A DNA stretch of 64,000 nucleotides. It comes from Datnioides undecimradiatus. Lineage: Eukaryota > Chordata > Actinopteri > Lobotiformes > Datnioididae. The stretch covers positions 6,552,016 through 6,616,015 of the forward strand of contig WARS01000011.1 of NCBI GenBank assembly GCA_008933995.1, in the 5' to 3' direction. Made by a program: the position numbers and the translations under genes. The notes under the pieces were generated by a model. The model saw only the letters and a list, made by a program, of their open reading frames with translations, ran no database searches and was not told the DNA's origin. Positions 53,457-64,000 of this stretch are shown one piece after another (position 1 is the first letter of the stretch; each line of letters starts with the position of its first letter).

Positions 53457-55369
53457 GAAAACTCACAAAATTACTTTTATTAAGGGACAAGTAAAAAAAG
53501 TACATGATGTATAAAAAATACAAAACCGCTTTGTCTAACTTGTAAGCTAAGTAATGCATAGCAACAATACATGCAAGTCTATAGTTAGGTATCCTACTAT
53601 TCTGTAACACTTTTAAGCTACAGGCTAAAAGGGGAAAAGCACAGTTTGGTTGCAATCTATCATTCGTTTCAGTCTACATGATACAGATCCAAAGTGATGG
53701 TACAGAATAAGTTAGGTTGCACGCAACTCAACTGATGAATGAATAAATACTTAACAACATTTCACAAATATTGACATCCAGTAATTCAACGCAATGTTAA
53801 AACAAAGCCTGCGTGAGAATTACATTCGATTTCCGATGTACAAAACCATACTACAGATAAGCTAAAGATGAGAAGAATTCATAGTATTACACTTCTAAGC
53901 GGGGATGCAGTGATACAAATAAATATGAAATAAATAAATAATGAAACCCATATAAGAGCCATGTGGCTCACCCAGCCCCTTATATACATAACACACCCTC
54001 AGCTCCCAACTACAACATCACATGTATGAAATTTCATATTAGTGTTCTTTTGAGAATACCATAAACATACATACAAATGACCTCGGACAAGCACAAGTGT
54101 CCATAGAAAACCTGCATTGATTTGACATTGGGTGAATTTCAATGTGCTTTGGCTTTAATTTGATAAATAAAGTAATATTAGGCTATATATCACAACACAT
54201 TTGTGGTATATAAGAGGCAATGGCATAGAATTTCAGCTTGTATAAAGTCTTTTACTGTATACTGACCCAGGAATGATGGAAATCACTGATATTGATATTG
54301 CTGAATGACAATAGACCGATTGTGTGTTTTGCTGTTGAATTGTGTGGTATTATTATGCAAAGACACTTCTGTTTTTCCTTTTTCTTTTTTTACATATAAA
54401 AATAAGTTAAAACTTCAGAGAAATGGATCCAAAAAAATAAAAGTAAGATTTACAGTTTATATAAGGCCATGCAATTTTAGTAGACTCATGCATCAGATCG
54501 TTAGGTCTTTTGGATGAGTGGGCTTGCCATTCATGCAAAATGCACTATGTGTTGCAGAGGCCACAATAAATATAGCTACTGTCCCTTTTTGTTCCTTAAT
54601 ACCAATCCAGAATTAACACTAGCACTGTCTGTAACACATAATTAAGGCTGGTGTATTTGCTGTTGAAGCTGTGAATAGGCCTTATTTAAATGGGACCCAC
54701 ATACGTATTTGCACACAGAGACACTAATCCAGTCTACAAACACAAACTCTTTGATAGGAGTGGATGTCAATGTGAATAGACACAAACACAAGCGATACTG
54801 TACAGGTCTGTGCTCTGTCAATGTAAAGTGTCATTCATTCCAAAACGTGATATCCACCATTTCAAAAGAGATATCGACTCTTAACAAAGACAGCAAAATT
54901 AATCTCATTATATTAGTCATCTGAACATATAAGCTTATAAAATATCCACATTGAGAATGAGTTGAATCAGCTGAAATGTTGAGAAATGAATTTGAAATAG
55001 CACCTTTTTCTGTAAGTCAGTGGATCTATTGCGTTTTGGAATAAAATCTTCTAAATGTACCAGCAAACTAGAGCTCCAGCATTTCATTTAAAGTTGATCA
55101 AAAACACCACGGAGGATGGTCCATCATCAGGATGGAAAGAATATTAAATACAAAATAAGAGACAAAGGTGAAACACAATAGTCCATAAGTTACCATTTAA
55201 AAATAATAAACAGACCTCCGACATTATTATGGAGAAGACCAAAGGATTTACAGCTGCTTTATGATTGAAGGCAATCTGAGGCAACTTCTTTCTGTAAGTG
55301 CTTGAGAAAAAAAAAATCAGCACCCCAAGATTTCTTCAGAGATGTGTGCAAGGGGACGGGGTTTGGACT
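53457..55369 (-). other. sinhcaf: sinhcaf 3' untranslated region
   Basis: About 1.9 kb of AT-rich sequence from the stop to an AATAAA on the - strand (TTTATT at 53476-53481). No other gene was seen on either strand. The end is an estimate. Confidence 0.55.
53476..53481 (-). terminator. sinhcaf: sinhcaf poly(A) signal AATAAA
   Basis: Canonical signal on the - strand. It is about 1.9 kb past the stop codon and upstream of the kxd1 promoter. Confidence 0.5.
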
Positions 55370-56598
55370 TCACCACGCTTCTGCCATCACCACCCCGCCG
55401 CTCCGGGCTGGAGGTGTTGTCATGGTAACACATAGCTGAGTAGGCTCGGCATTTTCCTCACATGTTGGGGCCTCCTTCACTTCCTCTTCCATCTGGGATT
55501 TCTGCCCGCTGACATCCACGCCCACCTGGCCTTCCTCTACCTCCACCTCTTCTTCCTCATCTTCCTCTTCCTCCTCTTCTTCCTCATCCTCCTGTTGTTG
55601 CTGCTGCCGTTGTTTGTTGCGGCAGCAGGGTTTGAACAAATGGGGGTCGATAAGCACCTCCCCAAAGCGCCCCTTGTAGATAATCCCACAGCACACCTTT
55701 TGCCTGGACAAATTATGACACATTATTTTAATTCAAGTGTGTGAAGCAATGCTAAAACAATGAAAGGCCTACACCTGTGTTTTACATGATTTAGGCCATT
55801 TATACCACTGCATTACAATGCAATGATACAGTGCCTGTGACAAAGGTCAGTGTTACTTTTCTTAAATGCATAGGTGGCATACAAGTATGTAGCATAATGA
55901 AGTCATGCAGGAGGAGATAAATTGCATCTTGCACTTTCCAGAACATCATCTGCTCTCAGGTTAGCTGGGAAAGCAACATTTCAGTTGCTAATCTATATCA
56001 CATATAAAAAGAGCCTGAAATTTCAAGTCTCTAATTAATTTTTAATTTTTTTGCACATGTTGGCTTTTTGTGCAAAAACCTCAAACTGGTGCTTTAAACA
56101 AGGTGAGCAGTCCATGTTACCTTCAGGGAATAAAGACAGCAGACTCCTGTTTTGACTTTAATTGCCACCACATAATACATCAACAAGTGGCACAGATGTC
56201 ATATAACAATGCCACTATCTTTGTTCAAATGATGTGATGGACACTGAGTGAATTTTAAGCTCTTGACCCAAAGCTTCCTGATCTGTAAAAGGCCCTGCAC
56301 CTCAGTTCCACTGCCTGATTAGACCAGGCAGAAGATGTCACCAGAATATGAACAAGAAAGAAAAGGTTTGCATCGTAACAGGGGCCGCAGAATTTATGGG
56401 AGAGTGAGTGGGCTGTCAGTCAAACACAGCCTGTACACACCCACACAGTTTAATCAGGCAACACTGGTGAAATCACCTGCTTGTGGGTTGACAGCTGGTG
56501 TGTATCAGTTAAGACTTTGTGCCTTTACATTTTGAAAATGGTAAAACGTGCATACAACTATGCCAAAAAAAAAACCTTTGAATTTTAAGTGGTGTGTG

Positions 56599-56646
<48 letters not shown>

Positions 56647-57426
56647 CAAGAAACAAGCATTACCTCTTCCAGTAAGTTAAGTCCAGAAATGAGAAAACAG
56701 GAGAGCGGCTGGATCCTGGGCTGAGCTCAGTGTCTGAGCCGTCATCTGACAAGTTGCTGTAGCTAGGAGACTGAGCCGGAGAAGCGCTGGAAGTGGTGCT
56801 GTGGGCATCTGAATCTGTTAGGCAGAACAAATCAAACATTGAGGGGATGATTTAGGTGTGACATATTTGATGAAACATGAAACTGAGTGCTAGAACTGCA
56901 GAACTCACTGTTTCTTTTAAGCTCTTTCTGCAGCCTGCTGATCTGGCTTGGCCGTGCTTTCTTGGAGATGGATTTTATCTTCTTGGGCCTGGATGTTATC
57001 TTTAAGCTGGGACCGCCTCTGGCATCAACAACCTGTATGGAGTTTGCATAATTTGAGTATTCTGTCATGACAAAGCAATAGCCCAATCATATCAGTACTG
57101 CAATCCAAACTCACGTGGTTCCAGTTCTTCTTGGTTCCCACAGGTAGCTTTTTCCATCGTTTCACCAGAAGCACACAAGCATTACAGATTTCTCCAGATC
57201 TTGTTTCACTCAGTCTGCAACATAATTACAGTTTGTGAAGAAATGACAGAAAAAAAATGTCTTCCTCCAAACCCCACGTGTTCAGCTGTGACTCTTACCC
57301 GAAACAGCTCCTGAAGTCCTTTTCATACCGCTTGCTGTCCGTAAAACGAGAGCTTGATGACTTTGCCCGGCAGATGCAGCAGCCGTCCAAACTCCTGTAC
57401 ATTTTTGGCTTATGAAAGCCAAACAT
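55370..57426 (-). CDS. sinhcaf: SINHCAF (FAM60A), SIN3-HDAC complex associated factor
   Basis: Nuclear subunit of the SIN3-HDAC corepressor. Coding exons: 57299-57426, 57115-57214, 56909-57032, 56664-56814, 55370-55703; 278 aa. Seen: start MFGFHKPKMYRSLDGCCICR, a cysteine-rich likely zinc-binding segment (CCIC...CFG...ICNACVLLVKRW), KKNWNHVVDARGGPSLK, a Lys-rich segment, SDAHSTTSSASPAQSP, then FSFLDLTYWKRQKVCCGIIY and KGRFGEVLIDPHLFKPCC. After residue 198 comes a Gln run and an acidic stretch that lengthens the tail by about 57 residues compared with human (about 221 aa); the end MAEAW still resembles the human end. The ATG directly follows the AG of a splice acceptor, so the 5' UTR is in other exons. 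Confidence 0.95.
56601..56645. repeat. (CA)n microsatellite next to a sinhcaf splice donor
   Basis: 22 CA units on the + strand, so (UG)n in the sinhcaf transcript, starting 18 bases after the exon that ends at 56664. Confidence 0.95.
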
Positions 57427-60116
57427 CTGCGTGTAAAAATAATTTAAGTATTAACATCTAATGCATTCATCGGTGTGCATAATGTGTGAACCGCAGCACT
57501 ACCCTGCAGCCACACACTTCTCTTAAAAACAGAGGTGATGTTTAATTATAACACTTCAATTTGACTTGTGAATTAAAATATAACTGGTGTTCGGACACAA
57601 TTGGGGAGCTCTAAAAAAATCCAGGGAAAGCGATTTTGTTGGAGCATCTCTCCGCTTTGACCCACATGGGGGAAGTAGGTCAACAGTCAGACAGCGTGTC
57701 AGACAGATCATGTCACCATGCTGCGCTCACAGGATGCACGCTTCATTTTTGGAAACTCAAAATACAAGCACGCACATAGTCCGATCCTGCAGGCTGCAGA
57801 GGATACGTTATTTGCTACGGTTAAAAACAAGCTATAAATTGTACGGATGCACTGCCAGAGAGATGCACAAATTTAAATCGGTGCGGGTGAAAAATAACTC
57901 GAAATGCATTAAGCGCCGCGATTATGCAGGGGAATTATGATTTATGTTGCTAGGCAAAATTTAATCTCCACAGCACATGTAGACCTGAACTGCGGCAAAA
58001 CTGTGAGCCGCGCCCCCCAGACTGGATTTTTTTCTTGCCATCAGTCCTCGGGGTCTTCTGACAGTGCGGTGCCACAGAGAGCACATAGAGAGCAGGTATA
58101 ATGACAGACCTCTCACTCTGATGGCTATATCAGAAATCACTTAGAGATGGGCAATGTGTGGGGGAAATATGACAACCACGAAACGTCCTCGTGTTAGAGG
58201 ATTATAATCAGAATAATTTTGAAGTACACCACAACATTTTATCTTGTTTACAGTGGATTAGATGATAATCGTTTCAGCAGTACATTTAACATGTTATGTG
58301 TGCAAAATACAAACTACCTGGAATGTTATGTAGATCATTATGTATTATGTCATAATCATTAAAGTTTGTAAAATATGTCCTGCCATGCAAAGTGTAACAG
58401 ACACTTGTAAATTTATCCCTTTCATTGAAATCTATGTGTGCTTGACTGTGGCAGTAGGGTTATTGCAAATGCAAAACATGCAAAAGCATGTAAGTACTTT
58501 ATCATTTTGTAAGTTAATAAAGACACTGGAGTAATGATTCTAAATAACCAGGAAAGTGCTTCACTGTATCACTGCATATGCTTTACACGAGAAAAGAAAG
58601 GCCGCACAGCAGCAGCAGCACCATACACAACATACAGTTCTCAAATCATATGGCACTTAGCCTGTGTGACGGCAACTTATATAACATGTTGTTATACGTC
58701 TATAAATCTGATGAAAATAAAAAATAACAACCAAAATCGGTAAGATATATGATCATATTGCTATTAAAATTGTAAAATAGTAGTCTATACCACCAATTTA
58801 AATGTGCAATTTAATAGACGCTATATAAAACCAATCTTGTATGAGCCGCTCGGTGCATGTATCCTGGACTACATTGCCATGCCGACCACATATTCGCCTT
58901 CGAGTGTCTCATCTGTAAGCTACAGACGATCTCTGCAGCAGAATACAGTACGTGACGCAACGCAACATGGCAACACACTTCAAAGGCGGAGGCAGTGTGG
59001 AGAAGGGGGTGTGATGCGATTTTCCGCTAAAACTGAAATATTAAAAGTAAACTGAAAAAATTCTCCCTAAAGCAGTTGGGACCTTCAAAAACGGCACCGC
59101 CACTTTTTAAAATAAGGAGACACCGAGAAATTCACTTGTTTTTATCGAGAGAAAAGTGCAAGTCGCCAATTTCACCGCCCACTTCCAGCGAGGAAGCATG
59201 GCATGCCACACGACCTGCTTCATGCGCACCCATTTTATGATGACCGTCCTCTGCTCGACGATGCCCGACTTTCCTTCCCAACATTAACTTTGTGCGGAGA
59301 AATCAGCTAAGGCGAACACGTTTCGAAAGCAGAAGGCCCTGTTTTTAATTTAAAGAGAAAGCCGTCCTCAGATAATCGTGTAATTTGATCTTTACTCTTT
59401 GTTATTCCACAGCCGCGTCGCTGCAACAGTCCTTCAACTACATGTGCACGAAGTTCAAAGCGACGGCTTTTTGAAAGTCGGCGTTTCGACTGTTTTCTCA
59501 CACCCAACAACATTTTTCACCGAGCTTGACTTTCACACGGCGTTCATACATAGTTTGTGTTTGCGGTAGCTGTTTTGTTGACAGCAGCGGCCGCGTGCTG
59601 AGACACATCCGTGGTCCGGGTGGGCGTGAGAGATTCAACTTGGCTTATTTAGCAGGCGTAAATGTGTAGCAGACTGCACGCGCACTTACAGCTACGGTGT
59701 GTGCATTAAAGATGCTTAAAAAGAGTGAGGTTTCCGACCGGAAAGCTCATAATGAACTACTTTAGTCACATTTCAGTAGCGACAAAAGGAGCGAGTTCCT
59801 CTAACAACCAAATGCACTAGTACAAACAATAATAACAACAGTCGTCCTTTGCCCATCATGCTTGCATATGAAGCCCATTCTTCGGGTTTATCCGCCTCCT
59901 TTCCACTTTACCTTGTAACTTTAATTGTTTTTACGGTGACCTACACATCAAGTTGACCACCCGGTCGGTCTTGCTGCAGGCCCAAAAAGAGCAATTGTTC
60001 TGAGACAACTCGAAGCTTGTTTTGAATTACACATCTGAAAACCACAGCGAAGACTTTAAAACCTCCTAAATCATCAGAGACCCCACAATCACATAAAAAC
60101 CGTCTGCATTCATTAC
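57427..60116 (-). other. sinhcaf: sinhcaf first intron and 5' region
   Basis: Between the first coding exon and a likely 5' UTR exon. It is CpG-richer at 59140-59640 than elsewhere, which may mark another promoter or 5' exon. Open frames at 57587-57940 and 59307-59513 have no recognised similarity. Confidence 0.45.
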
Positions 60117-60290
60117 CTTGTTGCAAGTTGTGTGAAGCTGATACAAAGTAGGAGTCCTTATAACGCGTCGTTACGATGTGACTATTATGAAAATCAACCC
60201 GCATCAGTAACCCGCTCCCTTGTTGATGTCTGCGCTTGTGGACGGGACTGGATAGTTGTGGACACAGTGCGCATGCGTTGTATCCACACC
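60117..60290 (-). promoter_or_regulatory. sinhcaf: Candidate sinhcaf 5' UTR exon and NRF1-type promoter
   Basis: A donor CAAG/GTAATG at 60117/60116 could end a non-coding first exon. Just upstream on the - strand lies TGCGCATGCG (60268-60277), a consensus NRF1 site, flanked by the imperfect inverted repeat GTGGACAC / GTATCCAC. A GC box (GGGGCGGGGCC) and a GTTGCTATGG element lie further up at 60430-60480. Confidence 0.4.
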
Positions 60291-61274
60291 TCCATTTCAG
60301 AGTAGGGCAGAGGGCTTTTTTCTTTTTCTTCAATCAAAGCATTTACATAAACTACGTGTGACGTGTCCGTGCGTCTGCATTCTACTGGCCTTATAAGGAT
60401 GGGAACATTGCGCGGGAACAGGGGGCTCGGCCCCGGTTGCTATGGCGCATTGGAGAGTGTAAGCAAAGGGGCGGGGCCTGTCGTTTTACTACAGAGCGCC
60501 AGATGGCCCGTCTGGAGGCCTACGGTTTTTAGGAGGCTCGGCGTCTAGCGAGGGTATGCGCTTTGTTGATTTCAATTGCGTGACAACTGACCAGATTAGT
60601 GGCAAATGAAAGGTGGGTGAAACATGGCCTCCATCCATTGGCCACTTTAGGGCGAACTCTCCACCCTGCTGTCATATAACACTGCGTCAGTTTGATAACA
60701 TACACCAGGACGTATAGACTGTTAGCTGTGCTGTTGTGGGTCAGTAACGCAATTTGGGAAAAATTGATGCAAATAAAAAGGGGGTAACCCGGGTGGGGTT
60801 GTCTTAAATATAAACTGGTGGTCAAAATAAATAGGATAATCCAATAAAATTCTGAAACACATGATCTCACCACCCTGTACAAATCGTGGGCATCACAAGC
60901 ATGATATTGTTATTCAAAACACAGAGCTTCTCTTCAAAAACTGAGTTCAGCATTACAAGCTTCACAAAAATCTATTTTACAGAACTTAACTACATTATCC
61001 TTCATATTAACATATGTTGTGGTGTTAGTTACGCTGAAACCTGTGACATAAGAACAACATCCTTAACCAGCTTTAATGAGTTTTTGTCAGGCAGAAACTC
61101 ATGTCATACAGTGTTGGTTAAGTTTTGTTTTGTTGTTTTGAAAAAAAAAAATCAGATTCAACTAAAGTGTGCAGAGAACATTATTACAACTAAAAATCAT
61201 TTTACTACTACAACTACTAGCTTTTTTGATGTTACATGTTTAAGTGAAAACCAAAAATAAAAATACAGACATGT
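60291..61274. other. Intergenic DNA between sinhcaf promoter and dennd5b 3' end
   Basis: The left 250 bases are GC-rich promoter-like sequence. The rest is unique AT-rich DNA with a short poly(A) run at 61141-61150. No gene was recognised. Confidence 0.5.
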
Positions 61275-62512
61275 CAGTTATGTCAATATTAACTTTAATC
61301 TTTGACAACACATTTCATAAATAACAATTCATTATTGCTTTCTCTAATCTGTATTTAAATGATAATAGAGGCTTGGTCATTGTGGGTTACATAGTGCTTG
61401 CAGGACAGTGCAGGAGACAGTATTTTCATAATTCTTCAACTGTTAAATTAAATGCGACATCAACATAATACCTAGCATTAAGAACCTGTGCTCTATTCAT
61501 TGTCTGAAGACAACTGAACAGTTTAAAAACAAACGACATGACTATTATCCACATAATCAGTAAAGTGTGTCCATAGCTGGATCTACTGTTTTACACAGAC
61601 ACAAACAAGATGCCTTTATACAGAGAAATATGCCACTTATTCATTACACTATAAGAACAAATGGGCACAAGTCTATTAAGGATCTAATGAAGCAAAATAT
61701 TTACATTGATATAGAGAGGGGATGAAAAACTTTCTGACAAAGTGACAAAGACTATTTGAACTGACACAATTAGGACACCAGTTTTGTTTCAGTGCTTCAA
61801 CAACTGAGACTTTATGAGTACGACTCCGTAATATGTGACCCTACAATGAAATAAATAATCAGAAACAGGCAAGATGTTACACAGTATAAGAGCATAGTAA
61901 TATAAGTTTTGTAACATAGTGTGGGAACGTAGTCTTTCTTGAGTATATTTACTAAGATAGCCGATGAATGAAATCAAGAAAAAATGTTTATATAATACAG
62001 CCTGAGTCCTGATATTTTAGATCACAACACACTAAGACATGAAACAAACAAACAGATTTTGGCCATGCATGTGCTTAGTTTAAAAGTCAAGTGCAAGCAA
62101 TACAGCAGTTGAAGGAGAGTTAAAGTTGTCCTTGGGTCAGGTACAGTGAACGATGTGAGCTATGAAAATATCTACTGTGGATGTGAGATTATGAATGACT
62201 CTCTATTTCTCCTTGGGGAAACAGAATTTCACAGTGTAAACAAGCATAGGAAAAATCAGACTATTTCCTGAAGCAAATACAGTATACAGTATAAGACATT
62301 TACATCAGTGAACAAGGCAATATGTTTGGAGCTTGAGTTGCCAGTGACTTCATCTAGTCCACTGTCCAGTTTTGATGAAGAAGTGACATTTCTTAAGTGT
62401 CTGTCACATGTATTTCCTTTTCCTGCTGATGAAAAGATGAATATTTGAAGCCATTGACATTCCTGCAGCAGGTGACAGAGCAGGAGCTGAACTTTCTGAT
62501 CCTCCATCAGGG
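61275..62512 (-). other. dennd5b: Probable dennd5b 3' untranslated region
   Basis: AT-rich sequence after the stop. The best poly(A) signal is ATTAAA on the - strand (TTTAAT at 61294-61299). No other gene was seen. Confidence 0.4.
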
Positions 62513-63886
62513 TCAGAGGTCAACTCCTTTAACCAGTGAAGTTTCCAGGGTGATGGTAAACTCATCGAGTGTGTGCAAGATGCGGGAGAGGGAGTGCACA
62601 GCAGCGCGGTCCCGCAACAGAGCACCATCCTCATAGGTCCGTGCTGTCAGGGGGAACTCTGCCAGCAGGGGGAGCCACTGAGAGAGAAGCCGGTCCCTGC
62701 AGAGGGGAACAGGTCAATGGTCAGTATTTGCCCCATAAGTATTGAACTCAAGGTGAGTTTGCTGACTGCAGGAAAAAACTTGCATGTATGTTCATTCTCT
62801 TGAATCTGCTTTGAACCAGAAGAAGCTGAGATACTCGCACACACAAGAAGTCATATCTTTAATCAACCAAGTTGGCCTTGGCACAGAACACATCCCAAAT
62901 GTTTGTACCGTACTAGAGATGTGGGCTTTAATAGACAGAACATATGGAGAGAGAACATGTGACCCTGTCAACTGTCAAAGTGTGCATTTACACTCGTTCA
63001 AACAAATCTTTATTGATTATAACTGCTGGTGTAGAGACACAAGAAAACAGGGATGATGTTGTTATGGACATGTCAGCTGACGTCACAGTTATCTAATTGA
63101 AAATCTCCTCTTCCACCTGAAACATATTGCTGAATTTCCAAATGTGCATTACTGTTGCTTTGTAAATTACTTTGTGACAAAGAAGTGTGACAGCCACAAA
63201 ATGTGAAAAATAAAGTTAGACAGAGTTGTCAGTGGTTTTCCTGCGTCTGGTGAAGGCAAAGGCTGACACTTCCCCTCCCTGAATTGAATATTACGTAAAT
63301 GGTTCAGTGTGAGAGTGTAGTCATGCTTCAGGCTACTTCCTCAGGAAGGAAACTATATCACCTTTGCCCAACACAATGTAGTACGACCAGGATGCTTTAA
63401 AATAGCTGATTCCATTCAGGAGAGTATTTTCAAATTATGTTTTTATTTATTGTTCAAATATGGATCATAAGTATATGCCTTAGATATATTACACTGGATT
63501 CATTTCATTTAGTTTCATCACCAGTGCTGAGATTATCCTATTTTTAGATTATAATCCCTTTTCTGTATGAAATACCAAATACAGCTGTCTGTTCATCCGT
63601 TCTAATGGTCTTTTTCTTATCAACGGCTCCTGTTATGGATGGATGGATGTCCTGGATGTGTCCTTAAATTTTCAACATTTCTGCAAATTTGAGTTTGAAC
63701 TGATCACTCACCTGATTCCCAGGCAGACGAACAGCTGGAATTTGCCTTCTTTTCCGATGTTTCGTGGTGAGGTGTTGATGGCGTTGACGTAGTGGCACAG
63801 AGAGTCACAAGGTGGACCCTTTGTCAGGGTTGATCCATGCAGGTCACCCATCTGATCAGCTGTCTCCATGGAAACCACTGCCTTCT
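62513..63886 (-). CDS. dennd5b: DENND5-type Rab guanine nucleotide exchange factor, last two exons (probably DENND5B)
   Basis: Partial gene; most of it lies right of the window. Exon 63712-63886 encodes [39 protein letters not shown] and [20 protein letters not shown]. Last exon 62513-62696 encodes [60 protein letters not shown] and TGA. The phases agree (phase 2 between them). This is the C-terminal RUN2 region of DENND5A/DENND5B, proteins that activate Rab GTPases on Golgi or endosomal membranes. DENND5B is preferred because it neighbours SINHCAF in human; the sequence alone does not settle A against B. Confidence 0.78.
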
Positions 63887-64000
63887 CTATGAGACAGAGG
63901 CGGTCATAGTGTCAGTTCATAACTTATTAATATACTGGGACAAAAAATAAGGTTTGAGGAGACAAGTAATGGACAAAACAAAACACTCAGGCTTTGTAGA

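Noticed and set aside
57587-57940. 117-codon plus-strand frame upstream of sinhcaf
   Set aside because: No recognised similarity and no splice or promoter context; it lies in the sinhcaf 5' region on the opposite strand.

Overview
The window is nuclear DNA of a ray-finned (teleost) fish. Short exons lie in GT-AG introns full of TG, CT and trinucleotide microsatellites. Two retroposon 3' tails and two degenerate 'GCTGCAAC' repeats look like families I know from fish genomes, and the proteins are close to, but not the same as, their human counterparts. No bacterial, viral, CRISPR, tRNA or rRNA content was recognised.

Positions 1-44410 (+ strand) hold the 3' three quarters of magi3, a membrane-associated guanylate kinase scaffold. 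I could place 20 constitutive exons from splice sites and from similarity to MAGI3. They encode the end of the guanylate-kinase-like domain, WW1, WW2, PDZ1 to PDZ5 and the long C-terminal tail, about 1387 codons, and every splice phase agrees from exon to exon. One exon is only 32 nt. An 89-nt cassette exon lies before the last exon. Including it shifts the last exon into a second frame that stops after 18 codons, which matches in length and sequence the short human MAGI3 isoform as I remember it. The 5' part of the gene (PDZ0 and the start of the kinase-like domain) lies left of the window.

From 44735 to the right end, four genes lie on the - strand in tandem: ergic2 (45440-48634, 13 coding exons, 375 aa, ER-Golgi cargo receptor), kxd1 (51272-52185, 4 coding exons, 184 aa, BORC lysosome-positioning subunit), sinhcaf/fam60a (55370-57426, 5 coding exons, 278 aa, SIN3-HDAC corepressor subunit) and the last two exons of a DENND5 Rab exchange factor, probably dennd5b (62513-63886). 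magi3 and ergic2 converge, with about 330 bp between their 3' ends. These gap bases hold an old repeat.

In human, ERGIC2, SINHCAF and DENND5B are near one another on 12p11, whereas MAGI3 (1p13) and KXD1 (19p13) are elsewhere. The window thus joins a conserved block to two genes from other ancestral blocks. The five genes do not form one pathway. No wholly new system was found. The most interesting observations are the dual-frame magi3 C-terminus, a short upstream reading frame whose stop overlaps the ergic2 start as ATGA, the magi3 microexon, the acidic extension of sinhcaf, and a 33-bp hAT-like insertion with a perfect 8-bp target duplication.
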